Assembly: GCA_963932145.1 (NCBI GenBank)
Contig: OZ010581.1
Span: 84,962,104 to 85,026,103 of the forward strand
Reading direction: 5' to 3'
Source of the DNA: Acanthosepion lycidas
Taxonomy: Eukaryota; Mollusca; Cephalopoda; Sepiida; Sepiidae
Length of the DNA stretch: 64,000 bases
Positions within the stretch are counted from its first letter, which is position 1, and every line of letters begins with the position of its first letter. The notes beneath the pieces were generated by a model, which was not told where the DNA came from, searched no databases, and was given only the letters and a program-made list of their open reading frames with translations. Positions 44,500 through 54,325 of this stretch are shown here, one piece after another. Both the position numbers and the translations under genes were made by a program.

Positions 44500-45169
44500 T
44501 CCCCACTATCACCCAGCCCATATCTAGTTTCTGGGCATAAGGGGCACTGTGAGGACCATTGATCTGGGCGTGAACCTTATGTACGTCGATAATGTCACGA
44601 CCAAGGAGTAGCAAAATAGGGGCCTCATGGTCCAAGTTGGGAATCTCCGCTGCTATGCTAGCCAAATGCTTGTGATGAAGGGCTGCTTCTGGTGTTGGGA
44701 TTTCCGAGCGATTATCCGGCACATCAGCGCACTCAATTAATGTTGGAAGGGGGAGGCTGGTGTGTCCATCTATGGATTCAATTCTGTAACCATAGGCTCT
44801 TCTCCCAACCATTTCTATGACCCCAGCGCAGGTCCTGAGTGAGTAAGAAGATGTGGGGCCGCAGTCGCTGAACAACTCAAAGAACTCTGGACGAGCAAGT
44901 GACTTGTTGCTATATTCGTCGATCACAGCATACATCCTGACTGCCTTGTTTCTCTGGCCTTGGGGATGTACCTTCACCAGGCAAATTTTCAAACAGGATT
45001 TGTCGATTAGGTTGCCACCACAAACCTGTGTGCAGTGGGCTGTAACGTCATTGTTCTCCCCGCCATGGTTTGGCATGGCTCTGATGGGTGTCGTTTGTGG
45101 TACAGGTCCAGGGTGAAGAGCAGTGTTGTGGCTTTCACTGCCACATACAGCGCATTTAGCCTTGAACAT
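44474..45169 (-). CDS. BEL/Pao protease region (DUF1758-like) with zinc-binding start
   Basis: Open frame of 231 codons on minus. It begins in the Cys/His-rich segment FKAKCAVCGSESHNTALHP that precedes the protease in BEL/Pao polyproteins. The aspartic protease domain follows: AVIDEYSNKSLARPEFF takes the place of the usual DDQSN/S-type active site, so the catalytic Asp of AVID remains but its neighbour differs. The closing ILLLGRDIIDVHKVHAQ and LDMGWVIVGNVCL are typical of the domain end. It would cleave the Gag-Pol polyprotein. It continues from gag upstream and into the RT linker downstream after frame changes. Confidence 0.85.
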   Translation of the reverse strand: MFKAKCAVCGSESHNTALHPGPVPQTTPIRAMPNHGGENNDVTAHCTQVCGGNLIDKSCLKICLVKVHPQGQRNKAVRMYAVIDEYSNKSLARPEFFELFSDCGPTSSYSLRTCAGVIEMVGRRAYGYRIESIDGHTSLPLPTLIECADVPDNRSEIPTPEAALHHKHLASIAAEIPNLDHEAPILLLLGRDIIDVHKVHAQINGPHSAPYAQKLDMGWVIVGNVCLGGNA

Positions 45170-45191
45170 CGGAAACAGATGTTTTGTTGTC

Positions 45192-46489
45192 TCAGATAGG
45201 CTTGCCTCTCCGGAAAAGGTTTACTTCTAAATGCCCAGCAACTGCGAAGAGGGTGAGGCAGGTTATGGATGGGGCATATCTCTTTGCTGTCCTTAGACGC
45301 AATTTGAGTCTTGTGGACTGAAATTTCTTTTTGATGTGGTGTGGTTGCTCAGTCCATGTTTTGTGAGGGCCAAGTATCTGTGGTAAGACAAAAGCTGGGG
45401 TCGTTCCTGTCATCTGCTTGTTGTTCGATGAATTTACTAAACACAGAGAATGGGGGAAATGGCACGATATTTTTGCTTGTATGCAGTGCCATGGGAGGTC
45501 CATTGGTCCTGAAGCATAGGTTGAAGCTTCTCCACTATAGGCCTGAGACCCCGAGCAGTGTCCAGGAGGGCAAGACCAGGGAGATCACCATCATCCTTAG
45601 CTGCTTAGAGTTCGGTGAGGAGGTCACTTAGCTCCCTCAGTCTGTCATAGTCCCTGGTCACCTTTGTAAACCTATGGCTTCCGGGGACCTGTAGCATTTT
45701 TCCAAACGCTTCCATATTTCCTGCAGGCCCTTCTCAGGATAGTTATGGCAGGCTGTCCTTAAACCGTTGGCATGCTCAGTGGAGGCAGGGCCGAGCCATT
45801 TCACAAGCAAGTCCATTTCTTCACTCGGTGTCAAATGCAGGTCGACAATGGAGTTGTGAAACGAACGTCTCCATGCTCGATAGTCCTTAGGTCTGTCTGA
45901 GAATTTCGACATACTGGCTTGAAGTAATTCTCGCTGGGCGAAGTAACATATTAGGCCACTGGAATGGCAATGGCGGTTTTCAGTTGAGCACCTCCGACGA
46001 CGATCCTCAAACGGATCGGGGAAGTAGCAGAAGGAGGCTTCTGAGTTGGTAGCTGATCAAATTGGGACACAGGAGATTGTATGTGTTGCAGGGCGGAAGG
46101 TTGTACCAATTGCAGAGTGGCAGGTTGTGAGTTGAGTTGAGCCCTCTGTTCGGCTACATATTCTCTCGTGTGCTGCATGGGATCGGCAGGAGTCTGGTCA
46201 AGGTGAATGCTGGATTTTTCCTCACTAAGCGAGACATACTCTTCAAAGGCCTTTAGTGCGGCTTCTTTGAGATCTATCTCCCTCTGAGCCGTTTTCTCTT
46301 CAGATGCCATTTTAGCCTTTGCTTTGCGCAGTTTATTCTCTCTCTCCCCGAAGAGCAGGTCTGCTTTAGCCATCTCAAGTTCAGCACGGACAGCCAGGGC
46401 CATAGATGAGGCAGAAGAGAACTTGGAGCGCGTTCTATTAGAGACGACGGACTTTTGCTCCGGTGCGTGTGGCAGAGAAGGGTAGACAA
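45192..46489 (-). pseudogene. BEL/Pao gag (coiled-coil and DUF1759-like), broken frames
   Basis: On minus, an N-terminal acidic/basic helical region (about 46440-46200) rich in Ala, Glu and Lys is the coiled coil seen at the start of BEL/Pao gag. A Gln/Pro-rich linker follows to 45951. Frame 45912-45658 has DYRAWRRSFHNSIVDLHLTPSEEMDLLVKWLG, the capsid-like DUF1759 pattern. Similarity continues in shifted frames to 45192, including CPIHNLPHPLRSC just before the protease zinc region. Several frame changes make it inactive as it stands. Confidence 0.8.
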
Positions 46490-46660
46490 AGAGTACCGGT
46501 GCGTGACGGGTCGTTGAAAAGGCTAATTAATAGCTGTCAAATTAGTTTTACACCTGCGGCAGTCCAGTAGGGAAATCCACAAGGAACCATGGGAGAGGAA
46601 GCTGGTGACACTGCATTACGGAAGACCTCGCGCCACGTTCGAATAAATTTGATTGTTTAC

Positions 46661-47516
46661 TGTGCTGTCCTGGACAATGTGCTACAAAACACGCTGCTTT
46701 AGACAGCCAGTGTAAACTTGAATTCACAAAACACGGACGAATTTCATTGAAAAACGAAAGATTTTATTCTGTGAATCAGGTAAAAAATCTGAAAGAAAAA
46801 TGAACAAAAAAAAAGATGAGTTCACTGCGACGAAAGAGACAGAAATAAAGGAGGAAAGGGAAGACAAGAGACAGAGAGGGAAGCAAGCGAGAACAAAGAA
46901 AGAAAAAATAAGCTAACCACTACTAAGCAGCCACAATGTGGACTGGTCGTGAAGAAGGTGTCTAAGAACAGCGAAGCACGTGTCATATGTTATGACTGCA
47001 ACAAAATTCGGAGAGCTAGAAAGAGGCAATTCACAATGGTAAAGGCGCCTGCCTAAACGACAGAGCAAAGTCAGCATAGAAAAGGTCTTATATTTCTTCT
47101 AAATATCAAATAATTCTGAGCTCGAAAGTACAAGCTTGTTGAATGAGCATCCCAGAAATAAAGAGGCAACAAACTACTTGTAGTGCTACAACAATACATT
47201 TCAATAAAAAGGCGAATAAAAGGAAAAAGAAGAATCAAATAAAACATACCAAAACCAAAGTTATATGGAAAGGCGGAGCGGCGAGCAAGGGTGCGTGCAC
47301 GCAGGTACCGAACCAAGAAGAACTCTGAAGCTACCGCCAAAAGAAAACACAATTCACGTGGCTTATCGCGTTGCTGAGAACGGTAATGCGTAAAAAAAAT
47401 AAAAGGGAATTAAAGCTAAGGAAGCATAGTCTATGCTAGAAAACATAAAGGAAAGAGAAAGGAAAAGATAAAAAATAAAGACAGTAACAAGAAAAAGAAC
47501 TCACAGCGAGACGACA
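46661..47516 (-). repeat. 5' LTR of BEL element with 315-bp insertion
   Basis: Starts TGTGCTGTCC and ends GACGACA. It is longer than its partner because of an insert at 47035-47349 flanked by CAATTCAC on both sides (47027-47034 and 47350-47357). The partner LTR has a single CAACTCAC at this site. Confidence 0.88.
47035..47349. mobile_element. 315-bp insertion in BEL LTR with 8-bp target duplication
   Basis: The insert begins AATGGTAAAGGCGCC, which resembles the D-arm region of a tRNA, and ends in an A-rich GAAAACA. CAATTCAC is duplicated around it. The A-rich end and tRNA-like start favour a SINE; the 8-bp duplication would also suit a hAT-type MITE, but the ends are not inverted repeats. 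No B box was placed convincingly. Confidence 0.65.
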
Positions 47517-48369
47517 GGTAAAAGGTAAACAAACAAAAAAAAAACGGTGTAAGGTGAATTTGTCCTTACTGACGGAAGGTCGGCGTTACAAACGTGACAG
47601 ACCTAATAACGCTCTGGTGAAACCGTGAAATTGACTTGCCAAGCGTCTTACATTTCTCACCTCTCACCAGTTTTTGATACGTGAATAATTCTGTAATGCT
47701 ATAGATACATTAAAAAAAATTTATGAATAATACTACCACAATAAACTTTCGAAAAAGCAAAAAAAAAAAAAAGTATATGTTAATCGATCTGGGATTTTAT
47801 TTTCTGAATTAGTATTCAATTTTTCCTTAAAATATTATTGTATAATGTATTATTAACTTTTGAATGCATCAAAAAAGCTTTAAATTATTAATTATATATT
47901 TATTTTAGAATATGAGACCAAATATCACCATTCATTGAACTTTTTATCATGTTTCAATTTTTAACCTAACCAAAGGCGTTTTGTACGATTTTTCACACCC
48001 GATGTGGATATTTCTACGCATTTTTAGCATGCTAAATATTTCGTGATAATCAATTCATCATCAAATGAAACAATTTTCTTTGATATTCGTACATGAATTT
48101 TACTTAGTGTCGCAATATGCTCAGAGGTAAATAATTTGACAATATTAAAAATATGAATAGAAATTTAGTACTTAAAAATCTAAATCCTTTCAGTATCGCA
48201 GATAAAGTGAACGGATTATAATTTTTAGCAACTATTATAACGAGCGTTTGGTTGCAAATGAAAGGAACAAACAAAGATTTAGATTTCAACAACGTGTATT
48301 GGTCAAAATTCAGAATATGTACATAGTTGTTTGAATTTTGGCAAAAATTGTTCATGTGTTGTTCTTCAG
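47517..48369. other. AT-rich non-coding stretch
   Basis: Only chance frames; no repeat pair or motif recognised. Confidence 0.4.
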
Positions 48370-49050
48370 TTGTTGTTGGTAAGAAAAGCGATTAGGGTGT
48401 TGTCGGTAGGGCCGGAAGTTGACCGATTTCTTGGGTTGGTTGGCCGAGGTCACAGTTGAGGACAGAGGATATGATCGGAGTGGATTAGCCGTTAGCGGGG
48501 TTTAATAAACGCCTTATTTAAGGTTGAAATCAATGTCTCTGTGGTGTGTTAGTGGTCATGCGATGCCGAGATGTTGAAGCCGAACTTCCTGGTAAAGTGG
48601 TTTGGCGGGTTGGTCGATCGAGGTCACGGTAGTGGGTTTATTCGTTGTGAGATGCGTTGGCGGTTGGTTACCGAGGTTATGGCAGTGGTGATGACAGAGT
48701 CTGGGAGTGGTTTATCGAGCCGAATGTTTCCATTGGATTGTAGCTGATTGTAGTATGAACGAAACGGGGTCACGTTGGTGATGTTGGGGGAGGCCTGGAG
48801 CTGGATAGTGAAGACGTTGAGATGTTATAAACCACGGTGGTGGCGTCGAGAGCCAGGCGATGTTGAAGCTGGACTGTCGACGCATTCTGTGTGTGATGAG
48901 TCGTGTGACATTAGTGTAGCGTGGCCGAGATCACACTAATGATGAGAGAGACAATATTGGTGGTGACGAGATAACGCGCCTGCGTATCGGCCTTTTCAGC
49001 CTGTTACTGTGTTGGTGGATGTGCGTTGTAGTGCAATGGATATCGGTTCA
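48370..49050. repeat. Strongly G-over-C skewed stretch with repeated CGAGGTCAC-type words
   Basis: The + strand has far more G than C for about 680 bp. Words such as GGCCGAGGTCAC, GATCGAGGTCACGG, ACCGAGGTTATGG and GGCCGAGATCAC recur at irregular spacing. TTTAATAAACG near 48500 could be a poly(A) signal in either orientation. No long frame exists. An LTR of a C-rich element read on minus is one possibility. Confidence 0.5.
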
Positions 49051-49084
49051 GAATAAGAAATGGAGAGCCGAGGTCGAATTCCAT

Positions 49085-49190
49085 TGATTTATTCACTTAC
49101 ACACACCTTGGGAAAGGTATGAATCCATCTCTCCCCCAGCTATGGGTTTAATACCAGTCTGTCCTGCTATTTAACCCATAGTTTTGGTTG
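49085..49190. repeat. Short dispersed repeat (partner 33685-33785)
   Basis: See partner. Directly downstream lies a 9-bp hairpin with a GAAA loop (49253-49274). Confidence 0.55.
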
Positions 49191-49555
49191 GCAACTAATC
49201 TACCGCAGAAAGAAATGGCAACTACTGCAAGAAAAATCTTCTGCCTCGCTAGTCATGTATCGAAAGATACATGATCGCTCAAGCGTGTATCACGTATGAC
49301 ACTTAACTGACTGACTGTGTTGGTCGTTCCGAGGGCCTTTTTTAAGTAAATCTGGTGTTCCCCAAGGTCATCTTTTTTTTTTTTGGTGGGAACGTTAGTG
49401 ATTGGCTATTGTATTTTTATATTGGGTTTTGATCTTAAATGCAAAATAAAAAAATATATAATGAATTTAAAATAATTAAGTACAAGCAGTGGTGTCTTTT
49501 GTATGCCACACTTCACACACACTTTACAACTTGTCTGCGCTTCCATACTTAGTAT

Positions 49556-50340
49556 ATGAGGATCGTTCAAAAGGTTCTAAGCCTCACACGGAAAGAAAAG
49601 CCATAGCTGAACATTTTTGTTGCGGCAACAAACTACCACTTCTTATAAAACAGGAAAAACTAATTCAGATTTCTGTGCATGCAAAGGTGAGAGGTGTGCG
49701 ACAAATCTAAAAATAAACAAACAGAGACCCAACCCCGAGAATTTCTACTGCAGATTAGTAACTCAAGATGAAACCTGGGTTCACTACTGAAACTGAATCA
49801 AGCTGGCAGCGTCGGCAAGGTGATGGCTTGTATTTTTTGGATTCTGAATGTAATGGTGTAATCATGATAGACTACCTTGAAAATGTAAAAACTATTAATG
49901 AACTGTACTATGCATAAAAAATTAAAACAACAGAAGGAAGCAATCAAGTCGAAATGCAGAGAGAAGCTGAGGGTCGGTGTACTCTTGGATAACGTGCCCG
50001 CTCACACTGCTCAGGTTGCAGTAGCTGAAGTAGCCAAATGTGGCTTTCAGTTGCTCCTCCATCTCCCTTACTCACCAGACTTAGTTCCATCTGACTACTT
50101 CCTGCTCCCTAAATTTAAATCCAACCTGAGTGTCGCCATTTTAGAAACAATGATGAGAACATATGTGCTATGGAGGAGGTTTTGGAGGATCAGGATGTTA
50201 CCTTTTTCCGTGATTGGATTGAAATGTTGGACTAAGTGCATTGATGTCAAGGGAAGTTACATTAAAAAATAGTCAAAAACTGTTTTCTTTCTCCAACTCC
50301 GTCTGGGTGAAGTTTAGGACTTTTTAAATTACCCTCGTAT
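49556..50340 (+). pseudogene. Mariner element with deleted N-terminal half
   Basis: The ends carry mariner terminal repeats: the left GAGGATCGTTCAAAAGGTTC (from 49558) resembles the inverted right end before CCTCGTA, and TA flanks both sides. After a 5' region like that of the copy at 34181-35345, the sequence jumps over the helix-turn-helix region to the catalytic half. MKPGFTT and IMIDYLENVKTIN are followed by an open frame (49898-50272) with LLDNVPAHTAQVAVAEVAKCG and PYSPDLVPSDYFLLPKFK, the D34D region with second and third catalytic Asp. The first DETW motif survives in a broken frame near 49760. It is non-autonomous. Confidence 0.8.
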
Positions 50341-50385
50341 ATTACTTTATTCTTTTATTCCATAAAACTGAAACAAAAAAAGACA

Positions 50386-52002
50386 GTGGATGCAAAGCTG
50401 TGTATAGATTTGATGGCAGAATCAAGCAAATTGATTAAAGCTTTCCTTTCTGGAAATGATGATACTAGTAAGTCAGCATGTGTTCCTTTTCACAGCAACA
50501 AAGATCAAAGAATAAGATTGGGAATATTTCATTTTCATACAATTTGCTTGGCCTTCCAGAATGATTGCGAGAGTAGTAATTGCTTTGTCAGATCTTTCAG
50601 CTTGTCTTGGTCTATCTGGTCATGTTGCAGAATATACAAAAAGCATATGGTGACTTTTTGGTGCAACGTGGCTCTCACTGCAATTTCCTGTAAATCTGTT
50701 TGTATGTCAATTTTTCTCTGGGGTGACTTTTTATTAGGACAGTTACGCCTCCACAGGACTTGCGTCCCGAGTTATAAATATTGATTTTATTGTTGATAAA
50801 TTCTAATATTTATTTATAAATGTTTCTTGGGAACAAATAACAGCAGGATCCAATGTTTTTATTAGCATGAGTAATTCGTTGTAATTTGGCTTTAGCCTGT
50901 GACAGTTCCATTATATTATTCTATAATCCCATGTTCGTATTTTAATTTGAATTTTATACTTTTCTGGTGTTTGAAGTCTTTTGATGGCGTATCACCAATT
51001 CTCTCTAGGACCTCGAATTTATTTTTGTGGATGTTATAGTTGTTTTTTTTTTTTGTTTTTTTTTTTTGGCGGGGGGGGGGGGTCATGTTTTTATTGGCGG
51101 GTGGGATGGAGGGATTTCTAGAGACATTTATTTTGAGAATTAGTGGATGTTTTGGTGATCTTGGAGATTTTTGTTTAATGGGTTTGCATTAAGCGAAGAT
51201 TTTGAGTTTTTTTTATAGGTGATATTTGAATTGTAGTAAGGGGATTTCAATTTGCTTCTTCCGAGTTATTTAGTAATTCTATTTGACAGTTTTCAGCTTT
51301 GTATCTTCTTTTTAGGAGTTTTGGCCAGTCATTTGGTCCTAGATGCACCAACTGCTCGATGAGAGCTCTATATTTGTCTGTTTTGTTGTTATTATTGCTG
51401 CTATTTGGATTCGCCTTCTAAGCTACATTAGCATAAGTATGGCTTTTCATATATGATTACACTATTTTTCTTGCTTCTGGGAAAGATATATCTCTTCTAT
51501 ACTTCAGCGCCATGATTACTTTCTTTATTTTATGTATATTATATAGCAATATTTCGAAAGGCTGAGTGGTTCTCTTGACAAAGCATTTAGTTTCTTAAGT
51601 ACAAGCTTCCTCCATGTAACCTGGGTGAGTTTTTTTTATCACATTTCCACATACCAGGTGCCTTCTGCAGCTCCCCTTGTGTTGCCCATGCTTCTAATAC
51701 TAATACCTCAAGAGATTGGGGATGTATTGTTCAACATTCTCGATTGTAAATCCAATTTTTATTCCTTTTGTGATTGTGTGTTTATTAAAATATATGTGTT
51801 TTGTATTTGTTGAGCTCCCTTTTTATAATCCTTTTATAGTCGGTGTCCCCTTACTTTCTTAAGGCTGCATTTATTTCCGCTAGTGGAGTCAGAGACAGCT
51901 CTCTATTTCTAATAACTCTCATTGAGGTGTTAAGACTTTCGTGTGTGTAAGCTTTACATTTTTTATTGTGGAAAGATTTCATTTTCAGTATGCTATTTGA
52001 GT

Positions 52003-52035
<33 letters not shown>

Positions 52036-52400
52036 AGTGACAAGTAGATTGCCACTCTTTTTTTTTTCTGTCCGAGGATTTGCCCTGCAGGTACTTATTT
52101 TTTTCTATCAAGAATGAGGACAAATTTGCCAAAGGGGTTTCCTCTAATGATCCAATTATGATGAATCTAGGGAATTCAGTCCCGGCTTCTATTTCTGAAT
52201 CGGAGTCAGTGATTCCGGTTTGGGTTTTTGTTTAAGTTTGCCATGTGATTTTTTTTACATTGGTCAGGAATAATAACCACCGTGGAGTCCAATTTATATT
52301 TGAAATTTATCAAGGGGGTTAAACCCATTCTCCTTAATTGAGAAGGGGATATATCAACCAGTATACTCGCGTCGTGAGAGGACTTTGTGCTTCTGCTAAT
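50386..52400 (-). pseudogene. Jockey-like LINE: ORF1 and start of endonuclease, decayed
   Basis: On minus, ORF1-like pieces run from about 52330 to 51240: IESLEETPLANLSSFLIEKNKYLQGK near 52150, zinc-region debris, and KYRALIEQLVHLGPNDWPK near 51390. The second and last resemble conserved parts of Jockey-type ORF1 proteins. APE endonuclease sequence follows (50784-50600), with LQEIAVRATLHQKVTICFLYI and HDQIDQDKLKDLTKQL in the order seen in Jockey endonucleases. Stops and shifts are frequent. Reverse transcriptase is absent, and the mariner at 49556-50340 lies where it would continue. The + strand 132-codon frame at 50386-50784 is antisense to this and not a gene. Confidence 0.65.
52004..52031. 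repeat. Poly(T) tract (28 T)
   Basis: Uninterrupted T run on +; together with 56235-56268 it is among the longest here. Confidence 0.95.
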
Positions 52401-54192
52401 TTAGTGCTTCATTACCCAAATATACTTATGAAACAGTGGGCAAAGTTTCTTTCTCTTCTCAATTGACACTCAGCCACCGCCTTCTGGCACTTTTAAAAGA
52501 AGGAAGAGTTAGTGTTAGATCGTCATGTGATCAGTTTGAGATATTGTTGGGCTTAAATTGTTAGGGCTTGACATGACCAACCGATTAATCGGATCAGACC
52601 TCTTCGGCCACCCAACTAAAGATCAAAGAGGAAGGTTGCCTGTCACATGACTACTTACAGACTACGATCATGAACTAGAGCCACCAGGTTTCTCTCCACG
52701 ACCATTAAGTGTCGCAACCCACGGAAAACCCACGGTGGTGTGTTTGTGTTGGGTCTTGCTTCTCTGCAGAGGTGCAGTCAGCGTATTCTACAGCTCCAGC
52801 CGATAAAGCGGAGCAAACCAATATTATCTCTGAATTCGTTTGCCCACTCGGAGAATGTATCTCTAAGAATAATAATTCAAACAACACACATACATTGGTT
52901 CCAGAAACACTAATATACCGATTAACTTTCTATCCAATACAAATCACAAATAGGACACTCACTGACGATTATTACGGTTACACCTTGCAAACCATTAATA
53001 ATTATTACAATGAGAGTGAGACTTTTTACTTTCACTATTTATTTATTAATGAACGAAAATAAAAAAGACAAGAAAAACTTAAATTTTACAATAAGGATAA
53101 TTTTGATAGCATTTAATTTTAGGCTTTACATAAAACTTGATTATTTTGTACAATAGGGAGTGTGAGAAGTTCTAAGCCCGATTACTTCTCAAAATCTGAA
53201 CAAATGACCATATTTGTTTTTGTTTCTAGTTTTTTTTACCCCTTTCTCGGTCGGTTTTTTAACATTCCTGTGCAATATGATCATTTTACGTCAGTGAAAC
53301 TGAAACATAATTGTACATCAACTGTTTTTTTATGACTGAATAACATTGAGGACAAAAAATATGAAGCAGCTTCCTAACTTTTTTAGCTCAAACATTTTTT
53401 CTTTTACTAAAAAAGCAAATCGAATAAAAAAAATGTTGGTTTTAATAAATGCTGCAACGAAACCCTCCTCTCCATGACAACAAAACAAAAAGATCAATGA
53501 AAATTAAAAATAAATGAATCTGAATCAATGATGATCGAAAACACTTGGAAAATAAATGGATGCAACACTACTAAGGACATTCTGAATTAATTTAAAAATG
53601 AATTTCATTTCAATGAAACTGTTTATGATCAATGATCTTTTTATCTTTTCATTTATTTCCTTTTCATTGCTGCTGTATGCGCGATCTTTTATGGACGCTA
53701 TGAATTTAGCAATTGCATAAAAAAGAAAAGAAGCTAGTAGAAGAGTTGAGACCATGATTCGTGCATTGTAGTGTAGAGGAATGCCTGTCGATCATTCTTC
53801 CTTTCATTTTCTCTTACAAGTTTTATTATTTGTTGCTCCCCAGTCTTTTTTACTATTACTTACTACTACTAGAAAGAACTGTTGCAGAGAATACACGTAT
53901 TTTAGTAATGACACATATACGCGACCAGCAGTGAAGTAGAACGAAGGCGGCAGTAGCAAGATATCTTCTCGTTTGCTGAAATATAACATTTTCTGAGCAA
54001 ACAAGGAGGAGGGCTTTGGTCGTTGTGTAAGCCACTTCAATTACTACTGATAATCAACAACAACACACATACAAACCCATCTCTTCCGTCTTGATAAACT
54101 GAAGCGACAAAATTTGCAACATCAGTCAAAGAAACAAGACTCGTTAAACCAACGTTGATTTTATTTTTTTTTTGTGCATTAAGATATTTTGC
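52401..54192. other. Mostly unique-looking AT-rich DNA upstream of candidate exon
   Basis: A GC-richer patch at 52560-52860 has a 118-codon + frame and an antisense frame, neither recognised. The rest is AT-rich with chance frames. No transposon coding seen. Confidence 0.4.
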
Positions 54193-54325
54193 AGGCAGTT
54201 ATAAAAAGAAAATAGAACATTTTTATATTTTTACACAATAAGTTTTAAATACTTAAAATAAAAAGACTCTAAAAAGATGACTAATCACGATTTCAAATCT
54301 GATACTATTGTTGCGACATCTCCAG
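54193..54325 (+). CDS. Candidate first coding exon of a host gene
   Basis: ATG at 54277-54279, with A at -3 and G at -1, opens 16 codons plus one base (MTNHDFKSDTIVATSP) and then meets CCAG|GTAAGT at 54325/54326, a full-consensus splice donor. Upstream, TTATAAAAAG at 54199-54208 could be a TATA box about 70 bp before the ATG. Alternatively, TTTTTTTTTTGTGCATTAAGATATTTTGCAG-like sequence ending at 54194 could be a splice acceptor beginning this exon. No protein family is recognisable from 16 residues. The region downstream has little transposon coding, which suits an intron. No second exon was identified in the window, so this stays a candidate; coding part 54277-54325. Confidence 0.4.

Larger units (their letters stand above)
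43207..47516 (-). mobile_element. BEL/Pao LTR retrotransposon, pol mostly deleted
   Basis: LTRs at 43207-43793 and 46661-47516 flank gag, protease and only the beginning of RT, all on minus. The rest of RT, RNase H and integrase are absent: the RT sequence runs straight into the 3' LTR. LTR termini are TGTCGTC...AGCACA on the element strand. Flanks do not show a clear 5-bp duplication. LTR sequence similarity is high by eye, so the insertion is fairly recent. Confidence 0.85.

Noticed and set aside
43207..47516. 5-bp target duplication around the BEL element
   Set aside because: The flanks (AACCT left, GGTAA right) do not match; none can be claimed.
49253..49274. 9-bp hairpin with GAAA loop as a possible ribozyme or RNA element
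   Set aside because: A simple short hairpin with no conserved core motif nearby; expected by chance at this length in 64 kb with such composition.
50386..50784. 132-codon + strand frame
   Set aside because: Its complement reads as Jockey-like endonuclease in the expected order, so the + frame is antisense.
52709..53062. 117-codon + strand frame as a possible host gene
   Set aside because: No domain, low-complexity Asn-rich middle, no splice or promoter support, and an equally open antisense frame over the same bases.
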